Origin: Mycolicibacterium boenickei
GTDB lineage: Bacteria > Actinomycetota > Actinomycetes > Mycobacteriales > Mycobacteriaceae
Length of the DNA: 64,000 bases
NCBI RefSeq assembly: GCF_010731295.1
Contig: NZ_AP022579.1
Location: forward strand, 2,170,001 to 2,234,000
Direction of reading: 5' to 3'
In this document: piece by piece, positions 26,597-36,489 of the stretch
Position numbering within the stretch: the first letter of the stretch is position 1
Layout of the letters: each line of letters begins with the position of its first letter
Translations under genes and position numbers: made by a program
Notes under the pieces: model-generated
What the model saw: the letters and a program-made list of their open reading frames with translations, nothing else
Database searches by the model: none
Told to the model about the DNA's origin: nothing

Positions 26597-27001
26597 TCAG
26601 AACGACTGTCCGTTGGCGTAGCGCTCACGGCGGTAGTAGCGCCCATTGCCGCGGTTGCGGGCTTTGTACGTCGGTAATTGCGAGTCGCAGTTCGGGCAGA
26701 CCAGGCGCAGGTTTTCCCGTCGATTGTTGGTCGGGTTTCCATCGATGTGGTCCATGACCAACGTCAGAGGAAGGTCCTGCCAGACGCTCGTTGCGCCGCA
26801 GATCGCGCAGCAGCCCGATTGAGCGTCGGCGATGTAGTCCCGGACGTAGTGACCGGGGTGGCTGTTGATACGTGCCTCGCCGGATTCGAGCCACTGTTTC
26901 GTCCAGGCGTCGCGACGGGCTGCTGCCTGACACGCATTACCGCAGTAGACCTTCTGGCTGCGCTTCGAAAGTGGTGAACCGCAACCGCGACAGAGCCTCA
27001 T
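26597..27001 (-). CDS. HNH endonuclease-like protein
   Basis: 134 residues. An N-terminal zinc-ribbon half (LCRGCGSPL, VYCGNACQ) precedes an HNH domain: CCAICG, MDHIDGNPTNNRRENLRLVC and PNC, with His/Asn residues of the catalytic site and zinc cysteines in place. Found free-standing, it resembles phage-type or domesticated HNH nucleases. The gene is less GC-rich than its surroundings and sits between a tRNA and a tiny membrane-protein gene, which would fit acquisition, but no integrase or attachment repeats were seen. Confidence 0.82.
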   Translation of the reverse strand: MRLCRGCGSPLSKRSQKVYCGNACQAAARRDAWTKQWLESGEARINSHPGHYVRDYIADAQSGCCAICGATSVWQDLPLTLVMDHIDGNPTNNRRENLRLVCPNCDSQLPTYKARNRGNGRYYRRERYANGQSF

Positions 27002-27047
27002 GGATTGAAGCTACGAGGAGGCACCGACAAGCGGCCGCCGCCAATGT

Positions 27048-27123
27048 TGGAGCCCCCGGTCGGGATTGAACCGACGACTTTCGCTTTACAAGAGCGACGC
27101 TCTAGCCACTGAGCTACGGAGGC
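27048..27123 (-). tRNA. tRNA-Thr (anticodon UGU)
   Basis: Read on the minus strand: acceptor arm GCCTCCG pairs with CGGGGGC (two G-U pairs), D-arm GTAGCTCAGTGGCTAGAGC region, anticodon stem CGCT/AGCG around loop CTTGTAA with anticodon TGT, and T-arm GGTTCAATCC. CCA is encoded. All standard cloverleaf positions fit. Confidence 0.93.
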
Positions 27124-27150
27124 GGGTCGAACGCGGCCTAGTTTAGCGGG

Positions 27151-27966
27151 TCAGTCGTCGGCGTCGATAATTCGCTGGGAGGCGACCGGCCGTGGGGAGG
27201 ATCGCCGGGACGATCGGCGCGGTAGCGGGATGCGGTCGGCGATGTTGCTCAACGGGTTGACCACCTGGCTCAGCGTGATGACCGCCTCGTGCAGAGCGTC
27301 GATCGTCGGCGCGAGTGCTTCCAGTCCGGGCGCCAACCGGTTGAGGGTGTCGGCCACATCGGCGAGCTTGAGCAGCGGGCCGTCGGGATCGGTGAGAGTG
27401 TCCAGCAGGCCGCCCTCGGCCAGCAGGCGATCTGCCACCCCGTCCTCACGCAGCACCCGCTCGAACAGGCCGTCATTGGCCAGCAGTTGATCGGCGAGTC
27501 CGCCGGGCGCGATTACCCGGGACACGGCGCCGTCCTCGGTGGTCAGCCGGTCCAGCAGGCCACCTTCCATGGTGACCTGGTCCACCAGGCCGCCGGGGGC
27601 GACCGCTCGGGCCACGGCGCCGTTGTCCGCGGTCAAGCGGTCCATCAGGCCACCCTCGGCAGTCAGCTGGTCGACGATGCCGCCCGGGCGCAGCAAACGG
27701 TTGATCGGGCCTTCGGGTGCCAGTGCCCGGCCGAGCGGCGCGTCGTCGTCCAGCAGTCGCGCCAAGCGGTTCGCGCGCTCGACCGCATCGTCGATGCCGA
27801 ACAGCGAGGCCATCGATGACCTGCCGTTGAGTGGGTTGGCATCGGTGATACCGCGCTGCACCGCATTGAGCGTCTCGTTGGCGATGCCGAGTCCGGCGTC
27901 GGCCACGGCCAACCCGATGCGGACGGGGGCGGTAGCAACCTGGACCAGCGTCTTGCCGAGGTTCAT
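27151..27966 (-). CDS. Decapeptide-repeat protein divergent from phoP (Rv0756c position)
   Basis: 271 residues, not a family I can name. Residues 1-45 form an amphipathic helix (KTLVQVATAPVRIGLAVADA). Residues 71-200 are 13 successive ten-residue repeats, such as LTAEGGLMDR, AVAPGGLVDQ, VTMEGGLLDR, LTTEDGAVSR and LLAEGGLLDT. Residues 200-245 are helical, and the basic tail is rich in Arg/Ser/Pro (PRRSSRRSSPRP). No signal peptide. The start is ATG 27966 (MNLGKTLVQ); longer frames run into phoP. It shares the PhoP-box region with phoP. M. tuberculosis has an unknown gene (Rv0756c) in this place. Confidence 0.8.
   Translation of the reverse strand: MNLGKTLVQVATAPVRIGLAVADAGLGIANETLNAVQRGITDANPLNGRSSMASLFGIDDAVERANRLARLLDDDAPLGRALAPEGPINRLLRPGGIVDQLTAEGGLMDRLTADNGAVARAVAPGGLVDQVTMEGGLLDRLTTEDGAVSRVIAPGGLADQLLANDGLFERVLREDGVADRLLAEGGLLDTLTDPDGPLLKLADVADTLNRLAPGLEALAPTIDALHEAVITLSQVVNPLSNIADRIPLPRRSSRRSSPRPVASQRIIDADD
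27367..27756 (-). repeat. Thirteen coding decapeptide repeats with a 90-bp super-repeat
   Basis: Each repeat has the form hydrophobic-x-x-(P/E/D)-(G/D/N)-G-hydrophobic-x-(D/A)-(R/Q). Every third unit is most alike (PGG...DQ, then EGG...DR, then DG-AV-R), giving a 30-residue higher-order repeat. Confidence 0.85.
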
Positions 27967-27989
27967 GGGCGTCAGTGTAGTTACCCGCA

Positions 27990-28019
27990 TCACAGCTAAA
28001 CTCACAGGAAGTGCACAGC
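27990..28019 (+). promoter_or_regulatory. Three PhoP-box-like direct repeats upstream of phoP
   Basis: TCACAGC (27990-27996), TCACAGG (28002-28008) and GCACAGC (28013-28019). The last two are exactly 11 bp apart, the spacing of the PhoP consensus TCACAGC-N4-TCACAGC; the first is 12 bp from the second. M. tuberculosis phoP is known to be autoregulated through repeats of this kind. The site would also reach the divergent repeat-protein gene. Confidence 0.75.
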
Positions 28020-28068
28020 GTGCATGCAGGTTGAGTTCAACAGGCACGATCAACATCAGGGAATGGCC

Positions 28069-28782
28069 ATGCCTGCAGTTCCTGAGAGCGTCCCCGAAGC
28101 CCGAATCCTCGTTGTCGACGACGAGGCCAACATCGTGGAGCTGCTGTCCGTCAGCCTCAAGTTCCAGGGTTTCGAGGTGCACACGGCCTCCAACGGCGCC
28201 GCCGCGCTGGACAAGGCCAGGGAAGTACGGCCAGATGCGGTGATCCTCGACGTGATGATGCCCGGCATGGACGGCTTCGGGCTGCTGCGCAGGCTGCGCG
28301 CCGACGGCATCGACGCGCCCGCGCTGTTCCTCACCGCTCGCGACAGCCTGCAGGACAAGATCGCCGGGCTCACCCTGGGCGGCGACGACTACGTGACCAA
28401 GCCGTTCAGCCTCGAAGAGGTGGTGGCCCGGCTGCGGGTGATCCTGCGCCGGTCCGGTCGGGGCGTCGAGGAACCCCGCAGCGCCAAGCTCTCCTTCGCC
28501 GACATCGAGCTCGATGAGGACACTCACGAGGTGTGGAAGGCCGGCGAGCCGGTATCGCTGTCGCCGACCGAGTTCACCCTGCTCCGCTACTTCATCATCA
28601 ACGCGGGCACCGTGCTGTCGAAGCCGAAGATCCTCGACCACGTGTGGCGCTACGACTTCGGCGGCGACGTCAACGTGGTCGAGTCTTACGTTTCCTACCT
28701 GCGCCGCAAGATCGACACCGGCGACAAGCGGCTGCTGCACACCCTGCGCGGTGTTGGCTATGTTTTGCGCGAGCCGCGCTGA
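28069..28782 (+). CDS. phoP: Response regulator PhoP (OmpR family)
   Basis: DNA-binding response regulator of the PhoPR system, which in mycobacteria controls complex-lipid synthesis, pH response and virulence-related secretion. Receiver domain: ARILVVDDEANIVELLSVSL, phospho-acceptor Asp in AVILDVMMPGMDG, conserved Lys in DYVTKPFS. The C-terminal winged helix contains SLSPTEFTLLRYF and VVESYVSYLRRKID. Nearly identical in core to M. tuberculosis PhoP. ATG 28069 is chosen for AGGGA six bases before it; in-frame ATGs at 28024 and 28063 lie next to the PhoP boxes or lack spacing. Confidence 0.95.
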   Translation: MPAVPESVPEARILVVDDEANIVELLSVSLKFQGFEVHTASNGAAALDKAREVRPDAVILDVMMPGMDGFGLLRRLRADGIDAPALFLTARDSLQDKIAGLTLGGDDYVTKPFSLEEVVARLRVILRRSGRGVEEPRSAKLSFADIELDEDTHEVWKAGEPVSLSPTEFTLLRYFIINAGTVLSKPKILDHVWRYDFGGDVNVVESYVSYLRRKIDTGDKRLLHTLRGVGYVLREPR

Positions 28783-28812
28783 CGCTGACGCTGCCAGCGG
28801 CATACTTTTGGA

Positions 28813-30246
28813 GTGTTAGACCGGGTAGAACGGCGCGGTGTGCCGTTGCGCATCAGCCTGGTGGCCGTGGCCCTCGTCCTGGTGGCGGGCGGGCTGCTCG
28901 CCTCCGGCGTCGCGGTGACCTCGATCATGCGGCACACCGAGGTCAGCCGCATCGACCAGACGCTGCTCGACGCCGCGGGAAGCTGGGCCCAGGAGCCGCG
29001 TCAACTGCCCTCGACGCCCCTGGAAGGCCCGAACCCGGCCCGCCCGCCGTCGAACTTCTACGTTCGCGGCGTCGACCAGGACGGCAGAACCTGGATCGCG
29101 ATCAACGACCGGGAGGCGGAACCGTCACTGCCCGACGACAACGACGTCGGGCCCGTCCCGGTGACCGTCGAATCCGTCGGCGAATCCGATGTGCAGTGGC
29201 GGGCGATGACGGTGCAGGGCCCGAACGGTGAACGCACCACGGTCGCGATCGACCTGTCCGACGTCCAGTCGTCGGTGCGTGCGTTGATCTGGTCGCAGGT
29301 GGGCATCGGCACTGTGGTGCTGTTGGTCCTCGGCATCGTCGGCTACGCCGTCGTGCACCGGAGCTTGCGTCCGCTGGTCGAAGTGGAACAAACCGCGGCG
29401 GCCATCGCCGCGGGACAGTTGGATCGCCGTGTGCCCGAACGGGATCCGCGTACCGAGGTGGGCCGGCTGTCGTCGGCGCTCAACGGCATGCTCGCCCAGA
29501 TCCAGCGGGCGGTGGCGTCTTCGGACGCCTCTGCCGAGCAGGCGCGCACGTCCGAGGAACGGATGCGCCGATTCATCACCGACGCCAGCCACGAGCTGCG
29601 GACCCCGCTCACCACCATCCGCGGATTCGCCGAGCTGTACCGACAGGGAGCCGCCCGCGACGTCGAGATGTTGATGGGACGCATCGAGAGCGAGTCGCGG
29701 CGGATGGGCCTGCTGGTCGAGGATCTGCTGCTGCTGGCCCGGCTGGATGCCCAGCGACCGTTGGATCAGCATCGCGTCGACCTGCTCACCCTGGCCACCG
29801 ACGCCGTGCACGACACCCAGTCGATCGCCCCGAAGCGGCGGGTGCGTATGGAGGTGTTCGACGGTCCCGGAACTCCCGAGGTTCTCGGCGACGAGGCCCG
29901 GTTACGTCAGGTGCTGAGCAACCTGGTCGCCAACGCGGTGCAGCACACCCCCGAAACCGCGGGGATCACAGTGCGCGTCGGCACCGACGACGACCACGCC
30001 ATCATCGAGGTGTGCGACGAAGGTCCGGGCATGAGCCAGGACGACGCGCGCCGGGTATTCGAACGGTTCTACCGCGCGGACACCTCACGAACGCGCGCGA
30101 GCGGCGGCACCGGCCTTGGCCTTTCGATCGTGCATTCCCTGGTGCTGGCGCACGGAGGCACCGTCAAGGTCACCACGGGGCCAGGTCAGGGCTGCCGGTT
30201 CACCGTCAGCTTGCCGAGGATTGCAGATCTGCCAGCGCGGCTTTGA
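28813..30246 (+). CDS. phoR: Sensor histidine kinase PhoR
   Basis: 477-residue partner kinase of PhoP. Two membrane helices (about residues 13-35 and 155-178) bracket an extracytoplasmic sensor; then HAMP ([19 protein letters not shown]), the phospho-acceptor His in [19 protein letters not shown] box [12 protein letters not shown]1 DEGPGM and G2 GTGLGLSI. The GTG start is 30 bp after phoP. The last 41 bases overlap the convergent HIT gene, an unusually tight tail-to-tail arrangement. Confidence 0.94.
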   Translation: MLDRVERRGVPLRISLVAVALVLVAGGLLASGVAVTSIMRHTEVSRIDQTLLDAAGSWAQEPRQLPSTPLEGPNPARPPSNFYVRGVDQDGRTWIAINDREAEPSLPDDNDVGPVPVTVESVGESDVQWRAMTVQGPNGERTTVAIDLSDVQSSVRALIWSQVGIGTVVLLVLGIVGYAVVHRSLRPLVEVEQTAAAIAAGQLDRRVPERDPRTEVGRLSSALNGMLAQIQRAVASSDASAEQARTSEERMRRFITDASHELRTPLTTIRGFAELYRQGAARDVEMLMGRIESESRRMGLLVEDLLLLARLDAQRPLDQHRVDLLTLATDAVHDTQSIAPKRRVRMEVFDGPGTPEVLGDEARLRQVLSNLVANAVQHTPETAGITVRVGTDDDHAIIEVCDEGPGMSQDDARRVFERFYRADTSRTRASGGTGLGLSIVHSLVLAHGGTVKVTTGPGQGCRFTVSLPRIADLPARL

Positions 30247-30622
30247 TCTTTGCCTGCGCGGCGTCGAGGGATTCGGCCGACGGATTGTGGTCGACGTGGG
30301 CGAAGCCGAAGTCGGCCAGGTTGTAGGCCGGGAACACGTGCACATGCAGGTGCGGCACCTCGAGGCCGGCGATGATCACGCCGGCACGTTGTGCACCGAA
30401 GGCCTGGCACACAGCCTTGCCGATCAGCTGTGACACCTCCATCACCCGGCCGAACACCGCGGGCTCGACGTCCTGCCAGTTGTCGATCTCGGCTCGGGGA
30501 ACCACCAGCGTGTGGCCCTGAGTCATCGGTGCGATGGTCAGGAACGCGACGATGTCATCGTCTTCGTAGACGAATCGCCCGGGCAGTTCTCCGTTGATGA
30601 TCTTCGTGAAGACGGACGCCAT
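30206..30622 (-). CDS. HIT-family nucleotide-binding protein
   Basis: 138-residue histidine-triad protein, matching Rv0759c by position. The HIT motif is HLHVHVF, preceded by [17 protein letters not shown]. Probable nucleotide hydrolase or transferase acting on AMP-linked substrates. The ATG at 30622 ([11 protein letters not shown]) is preferred over 30634: it fits homologues and follows a TATGCT hexamer by seven bases, suggesting a leaderless start. Its end overlaps phoR by 41 bases. Confidence 0.88.
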   Translation of the reverse strand: MASVFTKIINGELPGRFVYEDDDIVAFLTIAPMTQGHTLVVPRAEIDNWQDVEPAVFGRVMEVSQLIGKAVCQAFGAQRAGVIIAGLEVPHLHVHVFPAYNLADFGFAHVDHNPSAESLDAAQAKIKAALADLQSSAS

Positions 30623-30744
30623 GTCGCCAAGCATAGTGAGAGCCCGATCTGGGCCTGCCGGGCGTTTGACGCGGCGCGCGGAGTCGTCGTTATCGCCGAT
30701 CGTGCTCTATCGTTTGCTGAACGGGGCGGGGGATTTTAGCTAGT

Positions 30745-30764
30745 CCGATGTCGTCGTACATCGG
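30745..30764. promoter_or_regulatory. Inverted repeat upstream of the desaturase gene
   Basis: CCGATGT-N6-ACATCGG, perfect seven-base arms, ending 14 bases before the ATG. Operator-like, or a 5' UTR hairpin next to the AAGGGGA ribosome-binding site. Confidence 0.45.
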
Positions 30765-30778
30765 CTTTAAGGGGATTC

Positions 30779-31747
30779 ATGCAGCAGGAGCTGACCGATG
30801 CGGTTTTGCAGGCCGAGCTCGAGCAGATAGCGGAGCAGAACCTCAACCGGCATCTGGCCACCACCAAGGACTGGTACCCGCACGATTACATCCCGTGGGA
30901 GTCGGGTAGCAGCTTCGCCGCCGCCGGGGGCCGGGACTGGGATCCCGAGCAGTCGCAACTGAGTGACGTGGCCCGCGCGGCGATGATCACCAACCTGCTC
31001 ACCGAGGACAACCTGCCGTCGTATCACCGTGAGGCCGCCGGAAGCTTCTCCCAGGACGGGCCCTGGGGCGCATGGGTGAATCGCTGGACCGCCGAGGAGA
31101 ACCGGCACGGCATCGCCATTCGGGACTACCTGGTGGTCACCCGCGGCGTCGACCTCGTCGCGCTGGAACAAGCCCGCATGGAGCATGTGACCAACGGCTT
31201 CACGTCCACCGACGAAGAGCGGGCCATGCACAACTCAGAATTCCTGATGTCGGTCGCCTACGTGACCTTCCAGGAGTTGGCCACCCGGGTCAGCCACCGC
31301 AACACGGGCAAGGTCTGTGACGATCCGATCGCCGACCGCCTACTGCAGCGCATCGCCGCGGACGAGAACCTGCACATGATCTTCTACCGGAACATGTGCG
31401 AGGCCGCCCTCGAACTCTCGCCCGACCAGGCCTTGGACGCCGTCGGCGCGGTCGTCGAGAACTTCCGGATGCCGGGGCAGGGGATGCCGGACTTCCGCCG
31501 CAACGGTGTGCTGATGGCCAAGCACGGGATCTACGACCTGCGTCAGCACCTCGAAGAGGTTGTGATGCCGAACCTGCGCAAGTGGCGGATCTTCGAGCGC
31601 ACCGATTTCAGTCCCGTCGGTGAGGCCCGGCGGGATCAGCTGGGGGCGTTCCTGGAGGACCTGCAGACGAAGGTGGTCAAGTTCGAGGAACAGCGCGACC
31701 GCCTGCTGGCCCGCGAGGCCGCCAAGCGCGAGCGCGAAGCGTCCTGA
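30779..31747 (+). CDS. DesA-family (acyl-ACP type) di-iron desaturase
   Basis: 322 residues, similar throughout to M. tuberculosis DesA1. Di-iron ligands: Glu in TEDNLPSYHRE, EENRHG, and ADENLHMIFY; flanking NPHDYIPW-like HDYIPWESG and RWTAEENRHGIA are family marks. It would introduce a double bond into an ACP-bound meromycolate-type acyl chain. M. tuberculosis does not have it at this site, so this is probably an extra paralogue in fast growers. AAGGGGA precedes the ATG. Confidence 0.88.
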   Translation: MQQELTDAVLQAELEQIAEQNLNRHLATTKDWYPHDYIPWESGSSFAAAGGRDWDPEQSQLSDVARAAMITNLLTEDNLPSYHREAAGSFSQDGPWGAWVNRWTAEENRHGIAIRDYLVVTRGVDLVALEQARMEHVTNGFTSTDEERAMHNSEFLMSVAYVTFQELATRVSHRNTGKVCDDPIADRLLQRIAADENLHMIFYRNMCEAALELSPDQALDAVGAVVENFRMPGQGMPDFRRNGVLMAKHGIYDLRQHLEEVVMPNLRKWRIFERTDFSPVGEARRDQLGAFLEDLQTKVVKFEEQRDRLLAREAAKREREAS

Positions 31748-31760
31748 CCCGGTTGACCCG

Positions 31761-32621
31761 TTACGTCCCGGAGATGGTCGCATGCAGTTCCTCGACCGTC
31801 CACGGCGGGGTGCTGTGATGGTCGCGATAGCCGATGAAACCGGTTGAGGGTCGGGCGAATTCGCCGATGAACCCGCCCGCGGCGATGAAGATGCGGCCGG
31901 TCACGTCTCTGGCCTCGTCGCCGGCCAGGTAGGCGTATGTGGGGGCGACGTATTCCGGCGGAGCGGCGTCCAGCGCGCCCTGCATGCTGACGTCGTCGAG
32001 CAGGCCGCGGCGGTTGAGATCGGCGATGTGCTGCTCGTAGTCCGACCCGGTGGACAACCGGGTGCGGGCACCGGGGCACACCACGTTGGCCCGCACCCCG
32101 TGTTCCTTGAGCTCGGCGGCAATGGCCAGGGTCAGCCCGTTGACCGCACCTTTACCGGCCGGGTAGCCGCTGCCGCCGTAATCGCCGAGGAACGCGAAGG
32201 AACTCGTGTTGACAATGGCGCCGCCGCCTTGGGCCACCATCTTCGGTGCCGCCGCGCGACAGGTTTCGAACACCGTGCCCAGATGCGCGTCGAGCAGGTC
32301 GTGAAACTGGGCACTGGTCACGTTCAGAATGGATGAACCGACGGGTTCGGCGGTCCCGGCACAGTTGATCAGGATGTCGACCCGGCCGAACTCGGCGACG
32401 CAGGTGTCGACGAGCGCATCGGCCACCGTCGGGTCGGCAGGTGAACCGGCATGGGCGACACCGGAAATCCGCTGTGCGGCCGCCTCTGCCGCGTCGGTGT
32501 CGCGGCCGTTGACCACCACACCCGCACCCTGGGCGGCAAGGAGTTCGGCAACCGCCAGCCCGATACCGCGGGTGCCGCCGACCACGATCGCGCCGCGGCC
32601 GGCCAGCGACCCGGTGGTCAG
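31761..32621 (-). CDS. Short-chain dehydrogenase/reductase with apparent CTG start
   Basis: About 286 residues. NAD(P) site GGTRGIGLAVAELL, NCAG, and catalytic YPAGK (the usual YxxxK). The family's first beta strand (GRGAIVVGG) is encoded upstream of the only GTG in the region (32585). In frame with it the first possible initiator is CTG at 32621, which forms CTGA with the stop of the preceding gene and has AGGAGG seven bases upstream. No ATG, GTG or TTG lies between. Part of the minus-strand operon with the SnoaL-like gene. A shorter GTG start would cut the Rossmann fold. Confidence 0.78.
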   Translation of the reverse strand: MTTGSLAGRGAIVVGGTRGIGLAVAELLAAQGAGVVVNGRDTDAAEAAAQRISGVAHAGSPADPTVADALVDTCVAEFGRVDILINCAGTAEPVGSSILNVTSAQFHDLLDAHLGTVFETCRAAAPKMVAQGGGAIVNTSSFAFLGDYGGSGYPAGKGAVNGLTLAIAAELKEHGVRANVVCPGARTRLSTGSDYEQHIADLNRRGLLDDVSMQGALDAAPPEYVAPTYAYLAGDEARDVTGRIFIAAGGFIGEFARPSTGFIGYRDHHSTPPWTVEELHATISGT

Positions 32622-33046
32622 TTCCCGTCCTCCTGCGCGAACTGCATGGCCTCCAGGTTCCAGTAGCCGCGCAGGTTGGTGATCAGTCCTTCGTCGTTCA
32701 CCTTGTAGGTGAAGACGCCACGCACGGTGGCGGTGAACCCGTTCGGAAACTTGGTGCGCAGCACCAGGATGTAAGCGATCTCGTTCGGCGAGCTGGAGGG
32801 GAACGTCTCCTCGCAGGTGACGGTCAGCTCATTGGGCCCGATGTTGGTGTCATAGAACGCCGCAAGCGCCTCTTTACCGCGAATGCCGGTGCCGTCGGGG
32901 TTGGTGACGGCCTCACCGATCGGGTCCTCGACCAGGATGTCGTCGGCCATGAGCGCCAGCCAGCCCTCACGATCACCCGATTGCACGCACCTCCACGACG
33001 AGCGTGAGGCGACGACTACGGGTGTCTCGGTTTGTGTTTCGGTCAC
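32618..33046 (-). CDS. SnoaL/ketosteroid-isomerase-like protein (Rv0760c-like)
   Basis: 142-residue cone-shaped alpha+beta (NTF2-like) protein, matching Rv0760c in position and size. Residues include DDILVEDPIGEAVTNPDGTG, a hydrophobic pocket and KEALAAFYDTNIG. The M. tuberculosis protein has a ketosteroid isomerase fold and binds steroids, so a role in sterol or lipid conversion is plausible. GTG start at 33046 with GGAAGGAAA upstream. Downstream of a strong hairpin, and coupled to the SDR gene by a CTGA overlap. Confidence 0.82.
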   Translation of the reverse strand: MTETQTETPVVVASRSSWRCVQSGDREGWLALMADDILVEDPIGEAVTNPDGTGIRGKEALAAFYDTNIGPNELTVTCEETFPSSSPNEIAYILVLRTKFPNGFTATVRGVFTYKVNDEGLITNLRGYWNLEAMQFAQEDGN

Positions 33047-33067
33047 GAGTTTCCTTCCTAGATATGC

Positions 33068-33124
33068 CGAAACGGCATTCCGGCAGGCGTCTTGTCGGAC
33101 TTCTCCTGCTGGAATGCCGTTTCG
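33068..33124 (-). terminator. Long hairpin between the alcohol dehydrogenase and SnoaL-like genes
   Basis: Arms at 33068-33087 and 33105-33124 match at 19 of 20 positions (outer 14 bp perfect), with a 17-base loop. It begins 15 bases after the dehydrogenase stop. The outer arm is CGAAACGGCATTCC. No T-tract follows, so it may be a mycobacterial-type terminator, an attenuator or an mRNA-stabilising element for the dehydrogenase transcript. Confidence 0.65.
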
Positions 33125-33138
33125 CGTGAGATGGGGGT

Positions 33139-34272
33139 TTAGCGGTCGGCGTCCGTGTAACGGATGACGCCGCGGATGTTGCGACCTTCGAGCATGTCGG
33201 CGTAGCCGTCGTTTATCTGCTCGAGCTTGTACTGCCGGGTGACCATGTCATCGAGGTTCAGCCGGCCGGCCTTGTACATGCTGAGCAACTGCGGGATGTC
33301 GTGGTGCGGGTTGCCGCCGCCGAAGATGGTGCCCTGCAGGCGCTTCTGCAGCAGGGTCAGCATCGACAGGTTGAGCTTCACGTCGTTGCTGGCCATGTTC
33401 GCGACGGCGGTGGCCACCACGGTGCCGCCCTTGGCGGTGATGTTCATGTAGTGGTCGATGTCCTCGCCCTTGAGCTCGCCGACGGTGACGATCGTCTTGT
33501 GCGCCATCCGGCCCTGGGTGACCTCGGCGACGCCGGCCATCGCGGAGAAGATGTCCGGGTAGGCGTGGGTGGCACCGAACTTGAGCGCGTTGTCCCGCTT
33601 GAACTCAACGGGATCCACCGCGAAGACATTGCGCGCACCGGCGGCCAGCGCACCCTGCAGTGCACCGGTGCCGACACCGCCGACACCGACGATGACGACG
33701 TCGTCGCCGGGGCGGACGTCCCCGCTGCGCACGGCCGAGCCGTAGCCGGTGGTGACACCGCAGCCCACGAGGCAGGCCACCTCGAACGGGATGGACGGAT
33801 CGATCTTCACGACCGAGCTCTTGTGCACCACCATGTACGGGCTGAAGGTGCCCAGCAGGGTCATCGGGATGACGGGCTGGCCGTTCTTGACCGCGTGGAT
33901 GCGATGGGTGCCGTCGGACACGGCGGTGCCGGCCAGCAGGCCCGCGCCGAGATCGCACAGGTTACGCAGGCCCTCCTGGCAAGCCGGACATTCACCGCAG
34001 GACGGGATGAATGACAGCACGACGTGGTCGCCGGGCTGGATGTGGTCGACGCCGGGGCCGACCTCGGTGACGATGCCTGCGCCTTCGTGGCCGCCGAGCA
34101 CCGGGAACCCTGCCATCGGGATGTCGCCGGTCACCAGGTGGTGGTCCGAATGGCACATGCCGGAGGCTTCCATCTGGATCTTGACCTCGTCCTTGACGGG
34201 GTCACCGATCTCGATCTCCTCGATCGTCCAAGGTTGATTGAACTCCCAGATGAGAGCGCCTTTGGTCTTCAT
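33139..34272 (-). CDS. adhB: Zinc-dependent class III-like alcohol dehydrogenase (NDMA-type, AdhB)
   Basis: 377-residue medium-chain dehydrogenase, matching Rv0761c. Catalytic zinc ligands: Cys in GMCHSDHH, GHEGAG, and the later Cys in GCGVTTGYG; structural zinc site CGECPACQEGLRNLC; nucleotide site GVGGVGTGALQGA. The family uses tightly bound NAD(P) or a carrier (NDMA-dependent). Would convert primary alcohols to aldehydes, feeding AldA. It has its own 92-bp upstream region with a 20-bp-spaced direct repeat and follows tandem hairpins, so it is likely a separate transcription unit. Confidence 0.9.
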   Translation of the reverse strand: MKTKGALIWEFNQPWTIEEIEIGDPVKDEVKIQMEASGMCHSDHHLVTGDIPMAGFPVLGGHEGAGIVTEVGPGVDHIQPGDHVVLSFIPSCGECPACQEGLRNLCDLGAGLLAGTAVSDGTHRIHAVKNGQPVIPMTLLGTFSPYMVVHKSSVVKIDPSIPFEVACLVGCGVTTGYGSAVRSGDVRPGDDVVIVGVGGVGTGALQGALAAGARNVFAVDPVEFKRDNALKFGATHAYPDIFSAMAGVAEVTQGRMAHKTIVTVGELKGEDIDHYMNITAKGGTVVATAVANMASNDVKLNLSMLTLLQKRLQGTIFGGGNPHHDIPQLLSMYKAGRLNLDDMVTRQYKLEQINDGYADMLEGRNIRGVIRYTDADR

Positions 34273-34286
34273 CGCGTGTGCCTTCC

Positions 34287-34314
34287 ACTAGAGCCGTTGA
34301 CCACAGACTAGAGC
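34287..34314. promoter_or_regulatory. Direct repeat in the adhB promoter region
   Basis: ACTAGAGC occurs at 34287-34294 and 34307-34314, exactly 20 bp apart (about two helical turns), 15-42 bases upstream of the adhB start. The spacing suggests a dimer binding one face of the DNA. Confidence 0.4.
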
Positions 34315-34324
34315 TATTAGTTGC

Positions 34325-34357
34325 GTGGGTCACACCCACCCCCAAGCAACTGCTTGG
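34325..34357 (-). terminator. Two adjacent hairpins closing the CYP51 operon
   Basis: GTGGGT-CAC-ACCCAC (34325-34339) and CCAAGCA-AC-TGCTTGG (34342-34357), both perfect, starting eight bases after the stop of the preceding minus-strand gene. Tandem hairpins at this point would separate the CYP51 operon from adhB. Confidence 0.6.
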
Positions 34358-34364
34358 CAAGGGA

Positions 34365-36482
<2,118 letters not shown>

Positions 36483-36489
36483 GTTTCTC

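Noticed and set aside
26597..27123. Integrated element with attachment sites at tRNA-Thr
   Set aside because: No integrase, no other mobile genes and no repeated copy of the tRNA 3' end could be seen.
28024..28068. phoP start at ATG 28024
   Set aside because: It lies four bases after the last PhoP box, has no ribosome-binding site, and the next ATG at 28069 has AGGGA at good spacing.
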